A DNA stretch of 7,746 nucleotides from Candidatus Woesearchaeota archaeon (GTDB taxonomy: Archaea; Nanobdellota; Nanobdellia; Woesearchaeales; 21-14-0-10-32-9), in NCBI GenBank assembly GCA_003560545.1, contig PWLK01000028.1, positions 1-7,746 on the forward strand, given 5' to 3'. Position 1 is the first letter of the stretch. The number at the start of each line of letters is the position of its first letter. This document shows, piece by piece, positions 1 through 6,748 of this stretch. Under the pieces are notes generated by a model. That model saw only the letters and a program-made list of their open reading frames with translations, did no database searches and had not been told where the DNA came from. The position numbers and the translations under genes were made by a program.

Positions 1-117
1 CCCAACGCCACCATGGTCTGGAGCGCCATGCCCTTCAAGGGAAACATCTTCCTCACCGATACAAACAGTGGGCTGTGGAGCGTCCAACTCCAGCCCCGGG
101 ATCCGGTGGTTCCGTGA
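1..117 (+). CDS. C-terminal end of an LVIVD-repeat-like protein (5' end outside window)
   Basis: An open frame enters from the left edge and ends at TGA 115-117, giving 38 residues. The stretch 'GNIFLTDTNSGLWSVQL' resembles the last blade of LVIVD-repeat or beta-propeller-type surface proteins, which often end in a 'sDmnsGLWvvrl' strand followed by a short tail. That family is found in secreted or cell-surface proteins of Gemmatimonadota and Bacteroidetes, and its function is mostly unknown. The reading frame and stop are clear. The family call rests on one short motif and is tentative. The gene converges on the amidohydrolase gene, and a hairpin begins inside its stop codon. Confidence 0.55.
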   Translation, partial: PNATMVWSAMPFKGNIFLTDTNSGLWSVQLQPRDPVVP

Positions 118-163
118 TCGGTGACCGCTGACACCGATCCGGGGGGGCCGATAGCATGGCCCC
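116..163. terminator. Two tandem hairpins between convergent genes, possible bidirectional terminator
   Basis: The first hairpin is a perfect 8-bp stem, GATCGGTG (116-123) with CACCGATC (132-139), around an 8-nt loop; it begins inside the stop codon of the upstream gene. The second has a 6-bp stem, GGGGCC (144-149) with GGCCCC (158-163), also with an 8-nt loop, followed by GTCTTCC. Neither has a proper T-tract, so these are not canonical intrinsic terminators. Their place between two convergent stop codons (117 and 275) suggests transcription termination or 3'-end protection for either strand. The rest of the gap, to 274, shows nothing further that I recognise. Confidence 0.35.
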
Positions 164-274
164 GTCTTCCGAAATGGGTCTTAGGCGTCACCGGTTCTAG
201 ACCAGGGCGTCAACTTAGGGGAACTTGCGGTGCGCTCCTGCGAGGACGCTCTCCTCCCACCGCTCCCCCTTCCC

Positions 275-1774
275 TCACCACTCATCCAAGTCCTGCGGTC
301 CAGCGGGACCAAGTCGTCCTCGACTAGCCTCCAGCAGGGCGGGGGGGTCGTAAACGTCACCGGCTTTGATCACAATGCGAGGGTGCCGGGTGTTCGTGAT
401 ATCCGCGAGTGGGTTCCCTCGCAGTATGACCAAATCGGCGAGCTTTCCTTCCTCGACGGTCCCCAATTCGTCGTCCACTCCCAATGCTCGGGCGGCATTT
501 ATCGTCCCGAAGCGAAGGGCCGAAGCTTCCGGAATTCCGGAAAGGACGAAGACGTGAAGCTCGCGGTGCACACCGAAGGGCGTGAAATACTCGCCCCAAG
601 ATGGGTGGTCAGTGCCCAAGGTGATCCAATCGCCGCCACCCAAGTCGTAGAACTGCTTGATGAGCTGGACCTTGACCCGGAGAATCTGTTCAAAGGTCTC
701 GTTCAACGGTCGCGGGAGCCGCTCCTCGACGAGTTCCCGAGCGTATGGGGTCAAGTAACCCATCTCGTCCTCGAAATATTCGTAGAGTTCGGCCGGCTGG
801 CGCTCCCCGAAGTACCCATAAGTGGCGATCGTCGCATTGAAGAAGGTGCGCGAGTCGATGTATTGACGGGCGATCCGTTCGAATTCCGGCATGTCCGGGG
901 TCATCTCCACCAACGAGGCGTACGCGGATCGGTCCGGAGTCATCGCATCCCCTCCCATGAAGTGCTCCACCCGGTCAATCCCGATTTCAATGGCGTCCCG
1001 GGGATTCACTGAATCTCGGAATCCCGAACCCAAGTGCCCGGTCACGGTCACCCCGTGGTGATGCGCTCTTTCAACTAAGGCCTCAAGGTGTGGCGCAGTG
1101 ATCCCCTTCGCCTTGAACCCTCGCGCCCCCTGCTCGACCCAATAGTCCACCTCCTCGTGTATCTCCTCCCTGGTGATCTCAGGATCCCATCCCTGGCGAT
1201 CCGCCCCGAAATACGGCCCTGAGTTGAAGACACGAGGGCCAACCTGCTGACCGGATTCGATCCGAATCCGAAGATCCCGCATCCGGTAGGGCTGCACCTC
1301 GCCGGCGGGGAAGGTCGAAGTCACCCCATTCGCAATGAACAGTCCCGGATACACCTCCGTCTCGTCGATCCGCCCCTCGCCCCTAAGATCGATGGCATAG
1401 TGGGCGTGGAGGTCGAAGAGCCCGGGAATGATCACCTCGCCCTCGGCAAGCTCGATCACCTCAGCCCCCGCCTCAACCGCCGGCTCAGCCCGCTCGCGAC
1501 CAATGGCAGCGAAGCGTCCATCCCGAATTACGATACCAGGATTCTCCCGGAGCTCGTGGCCGGTCCCGTCGAAGAGTCCTCCTCCCTTTACCACCAAGAC
1601 ATTGGCGTTCCCAAGTTCAGTTGAAATCTCCTCCGCATCACCCGACTCGTCATTCAACCCGCAAGCCGTTGCTCCCAGAGACAGGCCTACACCTGCCAAG
1701 AGCACCAGGAGGAGCTTCCAAGCCCTCCTCCCCAACAAGGGCCGCGCCGTCCGCCCATTTCTACCCATTCTCAT
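275..1774 (-). CDS. Lipoprotein metal-dependent amidohydrolase (imidazolonepropionase/prolidase-like)
   Basis: This 499-residue protein belongs to the amidohydrolase superfamily, whose members hydrolyse amide, imide, lactone or related bonds with one or two metal ions in a TIM barrel. The start at 1774 was chosen over an upstream in-frame GTG at 1936 because it has a GAGGA ribosome-binding site 5 nt upstream and leads straight into a signal peptide. That signal is RR at 16-17, a hydrophobic stretch at about 20-33 and lipobox ATAC with Cys38, predicting a membrane-anchored periplasmic enzyme. Candidate metal ligands are all present: H123 and H125 in 'DLHAHYAID', K221 (likely the carboxylated lysine), H247 in 'VTGHLG', H271 in 'RVEHF' and D389 in 'LGTDHP'. 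The C-terminal 'GTINAARALG' and 'GTVEEGKLADLVIL' are typical of the superfamily's small beta domain. It is the third gene of the susC-susD unit, 163 nt after susD. The substrate is unknown; the family spans dipeptidases, imidases and lactonases. Confidence 0.9.
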   Translation of the reverse strand: MRMGRNGRTARPLLGRRAWKLLLVLLAGVGLSLGATACGLNDESGDAEEISTELGNANVLVVKGGGLFDGTGHELRENPGIVIRDGRFAAIGRERAEPAVEAGAEVIELAEGEVIIPGLFDLHAHYAIDLRGEGRIDETEVYPGLFIANGVTSTFPAGEVQPYRMRDLRIRIESGQQVGPRVFNSGPYFGADRQGWDPEITREEIHEEVDYWVEQGARGFKAKGITAPHLEALVERAHHHGVTVTGHLGSGFRDSVNPRDAIEIGIDRVEHFMGGDAMTPDRSAYASLVEMTPDMPEFERIARQYIDSRTFFNATIATYGYFGERQPAELYEYFEDEMGYLTPYARELVEERLPRPLNETFEQILRVKVQLIKQFYDLGGGDWITLGTDHPSWGEYFTPFGVHRELHVFVLSGIPEASALRFGTINAARALGVDDELGTVEEGKLADLVILRGNPLADITNTRHPRIVIKAGDVYDPPALLEASRGRLGPAGPQDLDEW

Positions 1775-1779
1775 CGTCG

Positions 1780-1784
1780 TCCTC
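1780..1784 (-). promoter_or_regulatory. Ribosome-binding site deciding the amidohydrolase start
   Basis: GAGGA on the minus strand sits 5 nt before the ATG at 1774. No comparable purine-rich motif precedes the alternative GTG at 1936, which directly follows the susD stop. A second in-frame ATG at 1768 lies two codons downstream and is less well spaced. Confidence 0.65.
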
Positions 1785-1890
1785 GTTAGTTCCTGGGAAT
1801 CCCCACTGTGGCCTTGTCCACCCCCTGACTGCTCCAAGGGACGAATAACGAATGCCTGGCGCGGGACACAGCCTCTCTCTTGCGTACCGC

Positions 1891-1929
1891 TGGCCTCCCG
1901 TCCCCCGTCCCAAAAACACGGGGAGGCCA
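1891..1929 (-). repeat. Intercistronic inverted repeat / stem-loop between susD and the amidohydrolase gene
   Basis: TGGCCTCCC (1891-1899) pairs perfectly with GGGAGGCCA (1921-1929). The stem can continue past a one-base bulge by three more pairs (GT and ACG sides). In the minus-strand mRNA it starts 8 nt after the susD TGA. No T-run follows, so an RNA-stability or processing stem that limits downstream expression is more likely than full termination. The rest of the 163-nt gap holds the amidohydrolase ribosome-binding site but no clear promoter. Confidence 0.5.
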
Positions 1930-1937
1930 AGGACACG

Positions 1938-3296
1938 TCAGTTCGCGATGTTCGGATTATTCAGCCGCTCGACATCAGGAAGAGGAACACAGGTCACGTT
2001 TCCGTAGCTCTGCCCCTTATGGTTTGTCCCTGTCGGAAAGGGGATGCCGTGCCGAAGCATGTCGTTGTACCGGTGTCCCTCAAGGAAGAGCTGCCGTCGA
2101 CGCTCTTCGAGGACGATTTCCAGGAAGTCGCTTACCTCAGAGGCATCCAGCGTTGGCAAACCCTGGTGGTCTCGGACCCGGTTGATGGCATTGAGCCCCT
2201 CCGAACCTCCTTCTGCCTCCGCGAGGATCAACTGGGCTTCAACCCAGGAAGCGAGTGGCTTATTCGCACTCCTCGCACCGTACTTGAGTTGGTCCCACTG
2301 CGGGGTGACCCCATCCTGACCGTCAGCCCCAGAGAATTCCACGAGGACCCTTGGGTCCGGAACTCCTTCAGTCAGTTCCAAGCCACGGTAGTTTGGACCC
2401 ACCGACATGAAGTCAGCATCGGTCAGGTTGTAGATGCGGTTTTCCCGTCGCGGCCTCACCTCAGAGTGCTCGACGTATTTCACGAAACCCTCGGGCACCT
2501 GGGCCGCATCGCTAGCCGCCTCCGCTGAGCGACCCAGGTTGAGACGCACTCGGGCTCGCCCGACGTAAGACATGTTCAGAATCTCTTGATCCCCGACCTG
2601 CTGGGCCAATTGGATTGCTTCGGAGAAGCGCTCTTCTGCTGTCTCCAAAACCTCAACCGGTGTCATGAGCGGCCCGTTGTCGACGGACATCTCGCAGAAG
2701 CCTTCGCCCAGAAGGGTGTACGAATAACCTGCATAGGCCGCCAACTCCGCCAGGAGTGCGGTTCGGTTCGGAACCTCGGCGTCGGAGAAGTTCCGGATCC
2801 GGGCGGCCCCATCATCAGCCAGAAAGCGGGCGCGTTGAAGGGGTGTGTAATATCCGAGACCTGAGGCCGATCGTGAGTTTGGACAACTGCCTGCAGTACC
2901 TTGGATTTCCACATCTCCACGCCACCCCCAGATATTGGCGTTGAGGAAGAATGTCGAAACGATGAATTCCTCAGTGAGTACCGCCGTGGTCGCCACGTAG
3001 CTGCTGAAGGCGCACTCAAACTCCCCCACAGCGCTCACCACCATGGTGTTCGCCAGGGAAGGGTCATTCAGTTCGCTTTCCTCAACCTGCCCAGGGATCT
3101 CGACCTCGAGGAGCGTATCACACCCGGTGAGGCCCGCCAGTGCGCCCACCCCGAGCAGAGCCAACAGGTGGAATGGAACTGAAAACCTCCTTCTTGGGGG
3201 CGAAGAGCTCAACTCCTTCTTAAGGTGTTCCTCTCTTGTTGGCCCCGCGAGAGACCCTGCCGCTGCAACACAGCGCGTCATGGTTCGGTTCTTCAT
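1938..3296 (-). CDS. SusD/RagB-family outer-membrane nutrient-binding lipoprotein
   Basis: This 452-residue protein is the surface lipoprotein partner of the SusC-like receptor encoded upstream; in this family SusD forms the ligand-binding lid over the SusC barrel. The sequence shows a long positively charged N-region, a hydrophobic segment at about 44-56 and a textbook lipobox LTGC with Cys59. A helix-rich, TPR-like body follows ('ASDAA', 'AEERFSEAIQLAQQ'). The SusD C-terminal signature is present: 'EERRRQLFLEGHRYNDM' at about 396-412, then a terminal 'VPLPDVERLNNPNI', the usual position of the 'lPiPq.EidaNPnl' tail. It is shorter than most Bacteroidetes SusDs (about 500-600 residues). The start is set by GAGGAGG 5 nt upstream of the ATG, overlapping the SusC stop, and the two genes are 10 nt apart. 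The 43-residue region before the hydrophobic core is unusually long. Family assignment is firm; the ligand is unknown. Confidence 0.9.
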   Translation of the reverse strand: MKNRTMTRCVAAAGSLAGPTREEHLKKELSSSPPRRRFSVPFHLLALLGVGALAGLTGCDTLLEVEIPGQVEESELNDPSLANTMVVSAVGEFECAFSSYVATTAVLTEEFIVSTFFLNANIWGWRGDVEIQGTAGSCPNSRSASGLGYYTPLQRARFLADDGAARIRNFSDAEVPNRTALLAELAAYAGYSYTLLGEGFCEMSVDNGPLMTPVEVLETAEERFSEAIQLAQQVGDQEILNMSYVGRARVRLNLGRSAEAASDAAQVPEGFVKYVEHSEVRPRRENRIYNLTDADFMSVGPNYRGLELTEGVPDPRVLVEFSGADGQDGVTPQWDQLKYGARSANKPLASWVEAQLILAEAEGGSEGLNAINRVRDHQGLPTLDASEVSDFLEIVLEERRRQLFLEGHRYNDMLRHGIPFPTGTNHKGQSYGNVTCVPLPDVERLNNPNIAN

Positions 3297-3309
3297 CGTC
3301 CCCTCCTCA
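3297..3309 (-). promoter_or_regulatory. SusD ribosome-binding site overlapping the SusC stop codon
   Basis: On the minus strand the junction reads TGAGGAGGGGACGATG: the SusC stop TGA shares bases with the GAGGAGG Shine-Dalgarno, and the SusD ATG follows 5 nt later. This arrangement favours translational coupling, matching the 1:1 stoichiometry expected of a SusC-SusD complex. Confidence 0.8.
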
Positions 3310-5832
3310 GAAGCTCACACGGAAAGTAATATTTGCGCTTGCGGTAGGCGGCAGAACGGTTTGGAAGTCCGCTTGCACGTCACCCATGGAGCGCATCTCC
3401 GGATCCCAGGTCCAAAGCCCACCGCGCTCAGCGTCAACACGCCCATCCCTAGGGGTGCTCCAGCCATGCTTGGCCGTCCAGAGCATCCAGAGATTCCGAG
3501 CTGAAAGGTTGACCGATGCCCGGGAGGCTCCGAATCGCTCGGGCCAGGTCTCGGGAAGGGTATAGCCCAGCGACACCTCGCGGAGGCGGGCGAAGCCCGC
3601 CTCGTATACCCCCATGTAGTCGTTCTCGCGGGCTCGGGTGGCCTGGACTAAGGGATCGTCACGACGAAGCACCGTCTCGGTGATCCCCAGGTTGTGCATG
3701 GCCCGCAACTCTGAATTGAATCCATAGTGTCCCCCCAAGGCCTCCACCCGAGTATAGAACCGTACGTTCTGAAAGAGAGTGAACGTGGTATTCAACCCCA
3801 GTTGCCAGGTTGGGAGCGACGGACCGAGGTAAAGGCGCCCGGCATCGTCGCAGGAGATCGCCTCTCCGCCCATCTCAGCCCCATCACGGCCCCGGCCCGA
3901 ATCGCACAGAGCTTGAGTCACAAACCCTCCCTCATCAATCTCGGCGGAGAGAATATTCAGGAAGAAGAATCCACCCACAGGGAAACCAGGTCGATGTTCC
4001 TGCCGGCCGCCCGCACTCCGCATGTCCAATCCACCCAAGTCTTCCACCCGGCTTCCTGTGGTTGAGAACTGCGTGCCCAGGTCCCATGCAAATCGGGGGC
4101 TCTCGAAGATCCGAGCGTCCACCGAGATCTCGTTTCCCCAACCCCTCACCTCGGCCAAGTTCACAATCTGATTCCCGGAAAACCCAGTGGAGGGAGGCAC
4201 GGGCTGCTGGACGATAGCGTCTGTGACCCACCGCTCGAAGCGAGTGAACTGGACGTCGACCCGTCCATCCAGGAAGCTGGCATCAAAACCGAACTCGAGC
4301 TCTTCGCCCCGCTCGGGCGCAAGCTCGGGGTTCCCGAAAGCTTCGGGGACCAACGAGGGATTGTCCTGCTTTCCCACCTCCGGGCCGTATAACCGAGCTG
4401 CATCGAATGTGCCGGGCTGCTGTCCCGCGGCGCCCCAAGCTGTCCTGATGCGAAACTGGTCCACCGAGTCCCAACGCCAGAATGGCTCCTCGTGGAGCAC
4501 CCAGGCGGCACTCACTTTGGGATAGATGGCCGCATCAAATTCAGCTCCGAATGCGGAGTTATCGTCAGCACGAACTGCCGCAGTTAGGAAGAGCCGGTTC
4601 TTCCAGTCCATCTCTTGCTGGAAATAGACCCCCACCGTGGCGTTCTCAGTAAAGATCTCCGACGCGGAGAACTGCGCCCCACCACTGATCGTTGTGATGG
4701 GGGGGGCCGGAAATTCACTCCCGCTTGCCCCGATCTGGCTCGTCTCAGTCCGGTAGTACTGGAACCCAACCGAGCTCGTGAGTCCCAAGTCGTCAGTGGC
4801 TTGCCAGCTCCCGGACCCCGAATAGTCGACGGTGAGGAAGCGGCGGCTCGCTCTGATCTCGCTTTTTTGACCCAACCCCAGCTGGCCGTAGAAGTGTGAT
4901 GCCCCTTCACCTTGCCGGGGATAGAGTGTCCAGTTTTTCTCTTCGTTCAAATCGAGACCGACTGTCAACCGATGGGTCGACCACCCTGCGGTGTAATCCA
5001 GCCCCAGACTAGTGGTGATCCTGTCGTTGTCTGCCCGAGACTGGACCTTGGGCCACTCCTCCGGAGGCGCCACCATCCAACCCCGTTGCGCCTCGTTGAG
5101 GGTCCTAGGATTTGACCAGATCAGATTGCTGAAGGGATCAGGGCCGATTCCGGGTTGGACCAAGCGAGTCCTGCGCTGCGAGTAACCCGTCCCCACCCTG
5201 GCAGTCAGGTTGTCCGTCAGAAGAAGATCCAGGTTCACACGAGAGCCGAAAGCCTCGTTCCAGTTCCAATCAACGACCCCTGTCTGGTCATCCCACGAGG
5301 TGGAGGCATAGTATCGGACCTGATCTGTGCCTCCCCGAACATTCAGGTTGTACCCCTGGGTCTGCCCGTAGCCGAAAATGCCCCCGGTATGATTGACGCG
5401 CTCATTACGGTAGATGTTCACCCCCTCGAGTTCACCCGTGTCTGGGTTCGGATACCACCGAAGGCCAGCCCGGTCCTCAGGCGCCCACATCCAATCAGTG
5501 CCGGCCCGGGCGGTAAACTCGAACTGGGGCGCGCCACTGGCACCTCTCTTGGTTATGACTTGGATCACCCCGTTAGAGGCCTCCGTTCCGTAGAGAGTGG
5601 CGGCGGAGGGTCCTTTGATCACCTCTATGCTCTCGATGTCCTCAGGCCTGAGATCATCCAGACGGCTCACTCTGGCTCCACCCCGCTGCCCCGGACCCCG
5701 AGTGGCGTCGCTATCCATTCGGACCCCGTCGATATAGACGATGGGATCGTTGGAGAGGGCCATGCTACTGATCCCTCGTACCCGAATGCGGGCCCCCGTA
5801 CCTACCTGCCCGGCACTTGGAAGTACCTGCAT
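3307..5832 (-). CDS. SusC-like TonB-dependent receptor, plug and barrel part (downstream of in-frame stop)
   Basis: This 841-residue open frame holds most of the plug domain and the whole outer-membrane beta-barrel of a SusC/RagA-type receptor. Plug motifs are intact: 'ARIRVRG' at 14-20, 'DPIVYIDGVRM' at 29-39 and 'IESIEVIKGPSAATLYG' at 66-82. The barrel follows and ends '...SANITFRVSF', with the C-terminal Phe typical of barrels handled by the BAM machinery. It has no signal peptide. It is in the same reading frame as the preceding N-terminal part (5833-6432), separated only by TGA, so the ATG at 5832 is probably an internal codon position rather than a true start: homologues read 'PGVQVLPS' where this reads 'P-stop-MQVLPS'. 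No Shine-Dalgarno precedes that ATG. Joined, the two parts give about 1041 residues, a normal SusC length. No other stop occurs in the remaining frame, so the lesion is recent, a sequencing error, or read through. Confidence 0.85.
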   Translation of the reverse strand: MQVLPSAGQVGTGARIRVRGISSMALSNDPIVYIDGVRMDSDATRGPGQRGGARVSRLDDLRPEDIESIEVIKGPSAATLYGTEASNGVIQVITKRGASGAPQFEFTARAGTDWMWAPEDRAGLRWYPNPDTGELEGVNIYRNERVNHTGGIFGYGQTQGYNLNVRGGTDQVRYYASTSWDDQTGVVDWNWNEAFGSRVNLDLLLTDNLTARVGTGYSQRRTRLVQPGIGPDPFSNLIWSNPRTLNEAQRGWMVAPPEEWPKVQSRADNDRITTSLGLDYTAGWSTHRLTVGLDLNEEKNWTLYPRQGEGASHFYGQLGLGQKSEIRASRRFLTVDYSGSGSWQATDDLGLTSSVGFQYYRTETSQIGASGSEFPAPPITTISGGAQFSASEIFTENATVGVYFQQEMDWKNRLFLTAAVRADDNSAFGAEFDAAIYPKVSAAWVLHEEPFWRWDSVDQFRIRTAWGAAGQQPGTFDAARLYGPEVGKQDNPSLVPEAFGNPELAPERGEELEFGFDASFLDGRVDVQFTRFERWVTDAIVQQPVPPSTGFSGNQIVNLAEVRGWGNEISVDARIFESPRFAWDLGTQFSTTGSRVEDLGGLDMRSAGGRQEHRPGFPVGGFFFLNILSAEIDEGGFVTQALCDSGRGRDGAEMGGEAISCDDAGRLYLGPSLPTWQLGLNTTFTLFQNVRFYTRVEALGGHYGFNSELRAMHNLGITETVLRRDDPLVQATRARENDYMGVYEAGFARLREVSLGYTLPETWPERFGASRASVNLSARNLWMLWTAKHGWSTPRDGRVDAERGGLWTWDPEMRSMGDVQADFQTVLPPTASANITFRVSF

Positions 5833-5835
5833 TCA
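5830..5835 (-). other. In-frame TGA followed directly by ATG interrupting the SusC-like gene
   Basis: On the minus strand the codons read CCC TGA ATG CAG GTA, in frame with both flanking parts. Homologues usually have Pro-Gly-Val-Gln-Val here. A single G-to-T change in GGA would make the TGA, and a G-to-A change in GTG would make the ATG. Five bases after the TGA a small hairpin can form: GGTACT (5827-5822), loop TCCA, AGTGCC (5817-5812), with one G-U pair. The stop itself is seen directly. Whether it is a mutation, an assembly error or a functional split is open. Confidence 0.8.
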
Positions 5836-6432
5836 GGGAGTTCGGGCACCGATGAGTTCGTTTACGCTTCGTACAGGAGCGACCTGCACGATACTGGCAG
5901 CGTCCACCGTCCCAACAACGTTTCCGATAGCACGCCGCTGCTGCCCTCCCGCCGTGCCTGTAATGACAATTTCATCAAGCCCGAGAACTTGTTGCCTCAG
6001 CTCAAAGTCTATCGTGACTACGGCGTCGTCCTGAACTTGCACGGTTTGCCGGCCTGTCGCATATCCCAGGCGCTGCACCTGGATTTCTACCTCGCCACTC
6101 GGCACGTTACTTATGGTGTAGCGACCACGGCCGTCGGTTAAACTACCGAGCCCTGTGCCGACCACTTGCACCTGGGCGCTGGCCAGGGGCTCTCCGGTCC
6201 CCGCCGCTGTCACGACCCCTGTGACCGTGCCGACCTGGAGCGAGACCCCATCGGAGGCAGAAGGTGTTGGCGAGGACGGTGACGCGAAGCCGTTGAGGGG
6301 AGTGAGAGCCAAGATCGACACACCCGCCACGAGGGTCAGTCCGAGCCAGAGAAGTCTGCTCAAGAGGCGCGGGCGAGGCCGACTCCTCTCAAGAGTGCCG
6401 TGGCTGCCAAGAGTTATCGTGCTGCCAGTCAT
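5833..6432 (-). CDS. SusC-like TonB-dependent receptor, N-terminal part (signal peptide, CarboxypepD_reg-like domain, TonB box region)
   Basis: These 199 codons form the front of the SusC-like receptor. ATG 6432 was chosen over an upstream TTG at 6486 because GAGAGGG lies 5 nt before it. A basic N-region (about 15-26) and hydrophobic stretch (about 27-42) form a signal peptide, probably cleaved near 'NGFA' at about residue 50. Residues about 68-147 match the carboxypeptidase-regulatory-like (CarbDL) beta-sandwich found at the N-terminus of SusC proteins: 'GTVTGVVTAAGTGEPLASAQVQV', 'GRGRYTISNVPSGEVEIQV' with 'RLGYATGRQTVQV'. 'DEIVITGTAG' (153-162) is the TonB-box-like linker, and 'SVNELIGARTP' begins the plug. 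The frame stops at TGA 5833-5835, just inside the conserved 'PGVQV' motif. Alone, this product would be an exported soluble fragment without a barrel. Confidence 0.85.
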   Translation of the reverse strand: MTGSTITLGSHGTLERSRPRPRLLSRLLWLGLTLVAGVSILALTPLNGFASPSSPTPSASDGVSLQVGTVTGVVTAAGTGEPLASAQVQVVGTGLGSLTDGRGRYTISNVPSGEVEIQVQRLGYATGRQTVQVQDDAVVTIDFELRQQVLGLDEIVITGTAGGQQRRAIGNVVGTVDAASIVQVAPVRSVNELIGARTP

Positions 6433-6437
6433 GGAAA

Positions 6438-6444
6438 CCCTCTC
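6438..6444 (-). promoter_or_regulatory. Ribosome-binding site of the SusC-like gene
   Basis: GAGAGGG on the minus strand, with a 5-nt TTTCC spacer before the ATG at 6432. It decides this start over the upstream TTG at 6486, which has no such motif and would add 18 residues ahead of an already complete signal peptide. Confidence 0.65.
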
Positions 6445-6505
6445 GATTTGTGGGATGAATTCGGCTGGCCAGGTCCCAGGACGCAATGCGCACGCTCAGA
6501 TCCCA

Positions 6506-6529
6506 CCCAGTCCTAGTGGCAGGACCGAG
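6506..6529 (-). promoter_or_regulatory. Possible stem-loop in the leader of the susCD transcript
   Basis: In the minus-strand RNA, 6529-6521 can pair with 6514-6506, giving a 9-bp stem that includes two G-U pairs, with a 6-nt GCCACT loop. It lies about 75 nt upstream of the SusC start and within the untranslated leader predicted from the candidate -10 element at 6605-6610. A role in RNA stability or attenuation is possible, but chance is not excluded in such GC-rich sequence. Confidence 0.25.
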
Positions 6530-6604
6530 GCGTAGGCCCAACCGACCCTGCGATTCGGATCCCCCTGGCAACCGGAGCAATCCGTCTTCGTCGCAACTTT
6601 TTCC

Positions 6605-6610
6605 AGTGTA
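6605..6610 (-). promoter_or_regulatory. Candidate -10 element for the susCD-amidohydrolase operon
   Basis: Minus-strand TACACT, inside TATTTACACT, is the best -10-like hexamer in the divergent gap. There is no good -35 hexamer upstream; that region is occupied by three GGTGA repeats spaced at 11 bp, the pattern expected of an activator-dependent promoter. It would give a leader of roughly 165 nt before the SusC ATG. Confidence 0.3.
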
Positions 6611-6617
6611 AATAGGG

Positions 6618-6671
6618 CTATCACCTGACTCTCACCGCCATCTCACCTCGGTGATAGTTCCCAAAGGTGAG
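6618..6671. repeat. Cluster of phased TCACC/GGTGA boxes, likely operator
   Basis: TCACC occurs at 6621, 6632 and 6643, an exact 11-bp period, each in the wider pattern NTNTCACC (CTATCACC, CTCTCACC, ATCTCACC). Two inverted copies follow: GGTGATAG at 6650-6657, the perfect reverse complement of the first box, and GGTGAG at 6666-6671. A period of one helical turn places the direct boxes on the same DNA face, as in tandem sites of OmpR/PhoB-type response regulators and some other activators. Read on the minus strand, the last repeat starts 15 bp before the candidate -10 element of the susCD operon. The plus-strand cyclophilin gene starts about 90 bp to the right, so either or both genes could be controlled. 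The rest of the 6433-6758 gap shows no further gene. Confidence 0.55.
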
Positions 6672-6748
6672 CGGCACGTGATGATGCAAGGCATATTGAG
6701 CGCCTCGCCCCGGACATCCTTCCGGAATCTCTGAAACAGAACTCTCAC

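Noticed and set aside
230..1012. Long plus-strand open frame (260 codons) opposite the amidohydrolase gene
   Set aside because: It is antisense to a protein with a complete set of family motifs and shows no recognisable domain; long shadow frames are common in GC-rich DNA.
1775..1936. Upstream GTG start at 1936 for the amidohydrolase (54 extra residues)
   Set aside because: It has no ribosome-binding site and would bury the lipoprotein signal, and the extension overlaps the intercistronic stem-loop.
1428..2528. Plus-strand open frame of 366 codons opposite the amidohydrolase and SusD genes
   Set aside because: It crosses two well-supported minus-strand genes and their gap, is rich in Ser, Pro and Arg, and has no family features.
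5833..5835. TGA read as glycine (genetic code of SR1/Gracilibacteria) or as selenocysteine
   Set aside because: Gly is indeed expected here, but the SusC, SusD, amidohydrolase, cyclophilin and first partial genes all appear to end at TGA, the GC content is high, and no SECIS-like loop is evident.
5155..6141. Plus-strand open frame of 328 codons opposite the SusC-like gene
   Set aside because: Shadow of the receptor coding strand, with no recognisable motifs; the minus strand carries the SusC signatures.
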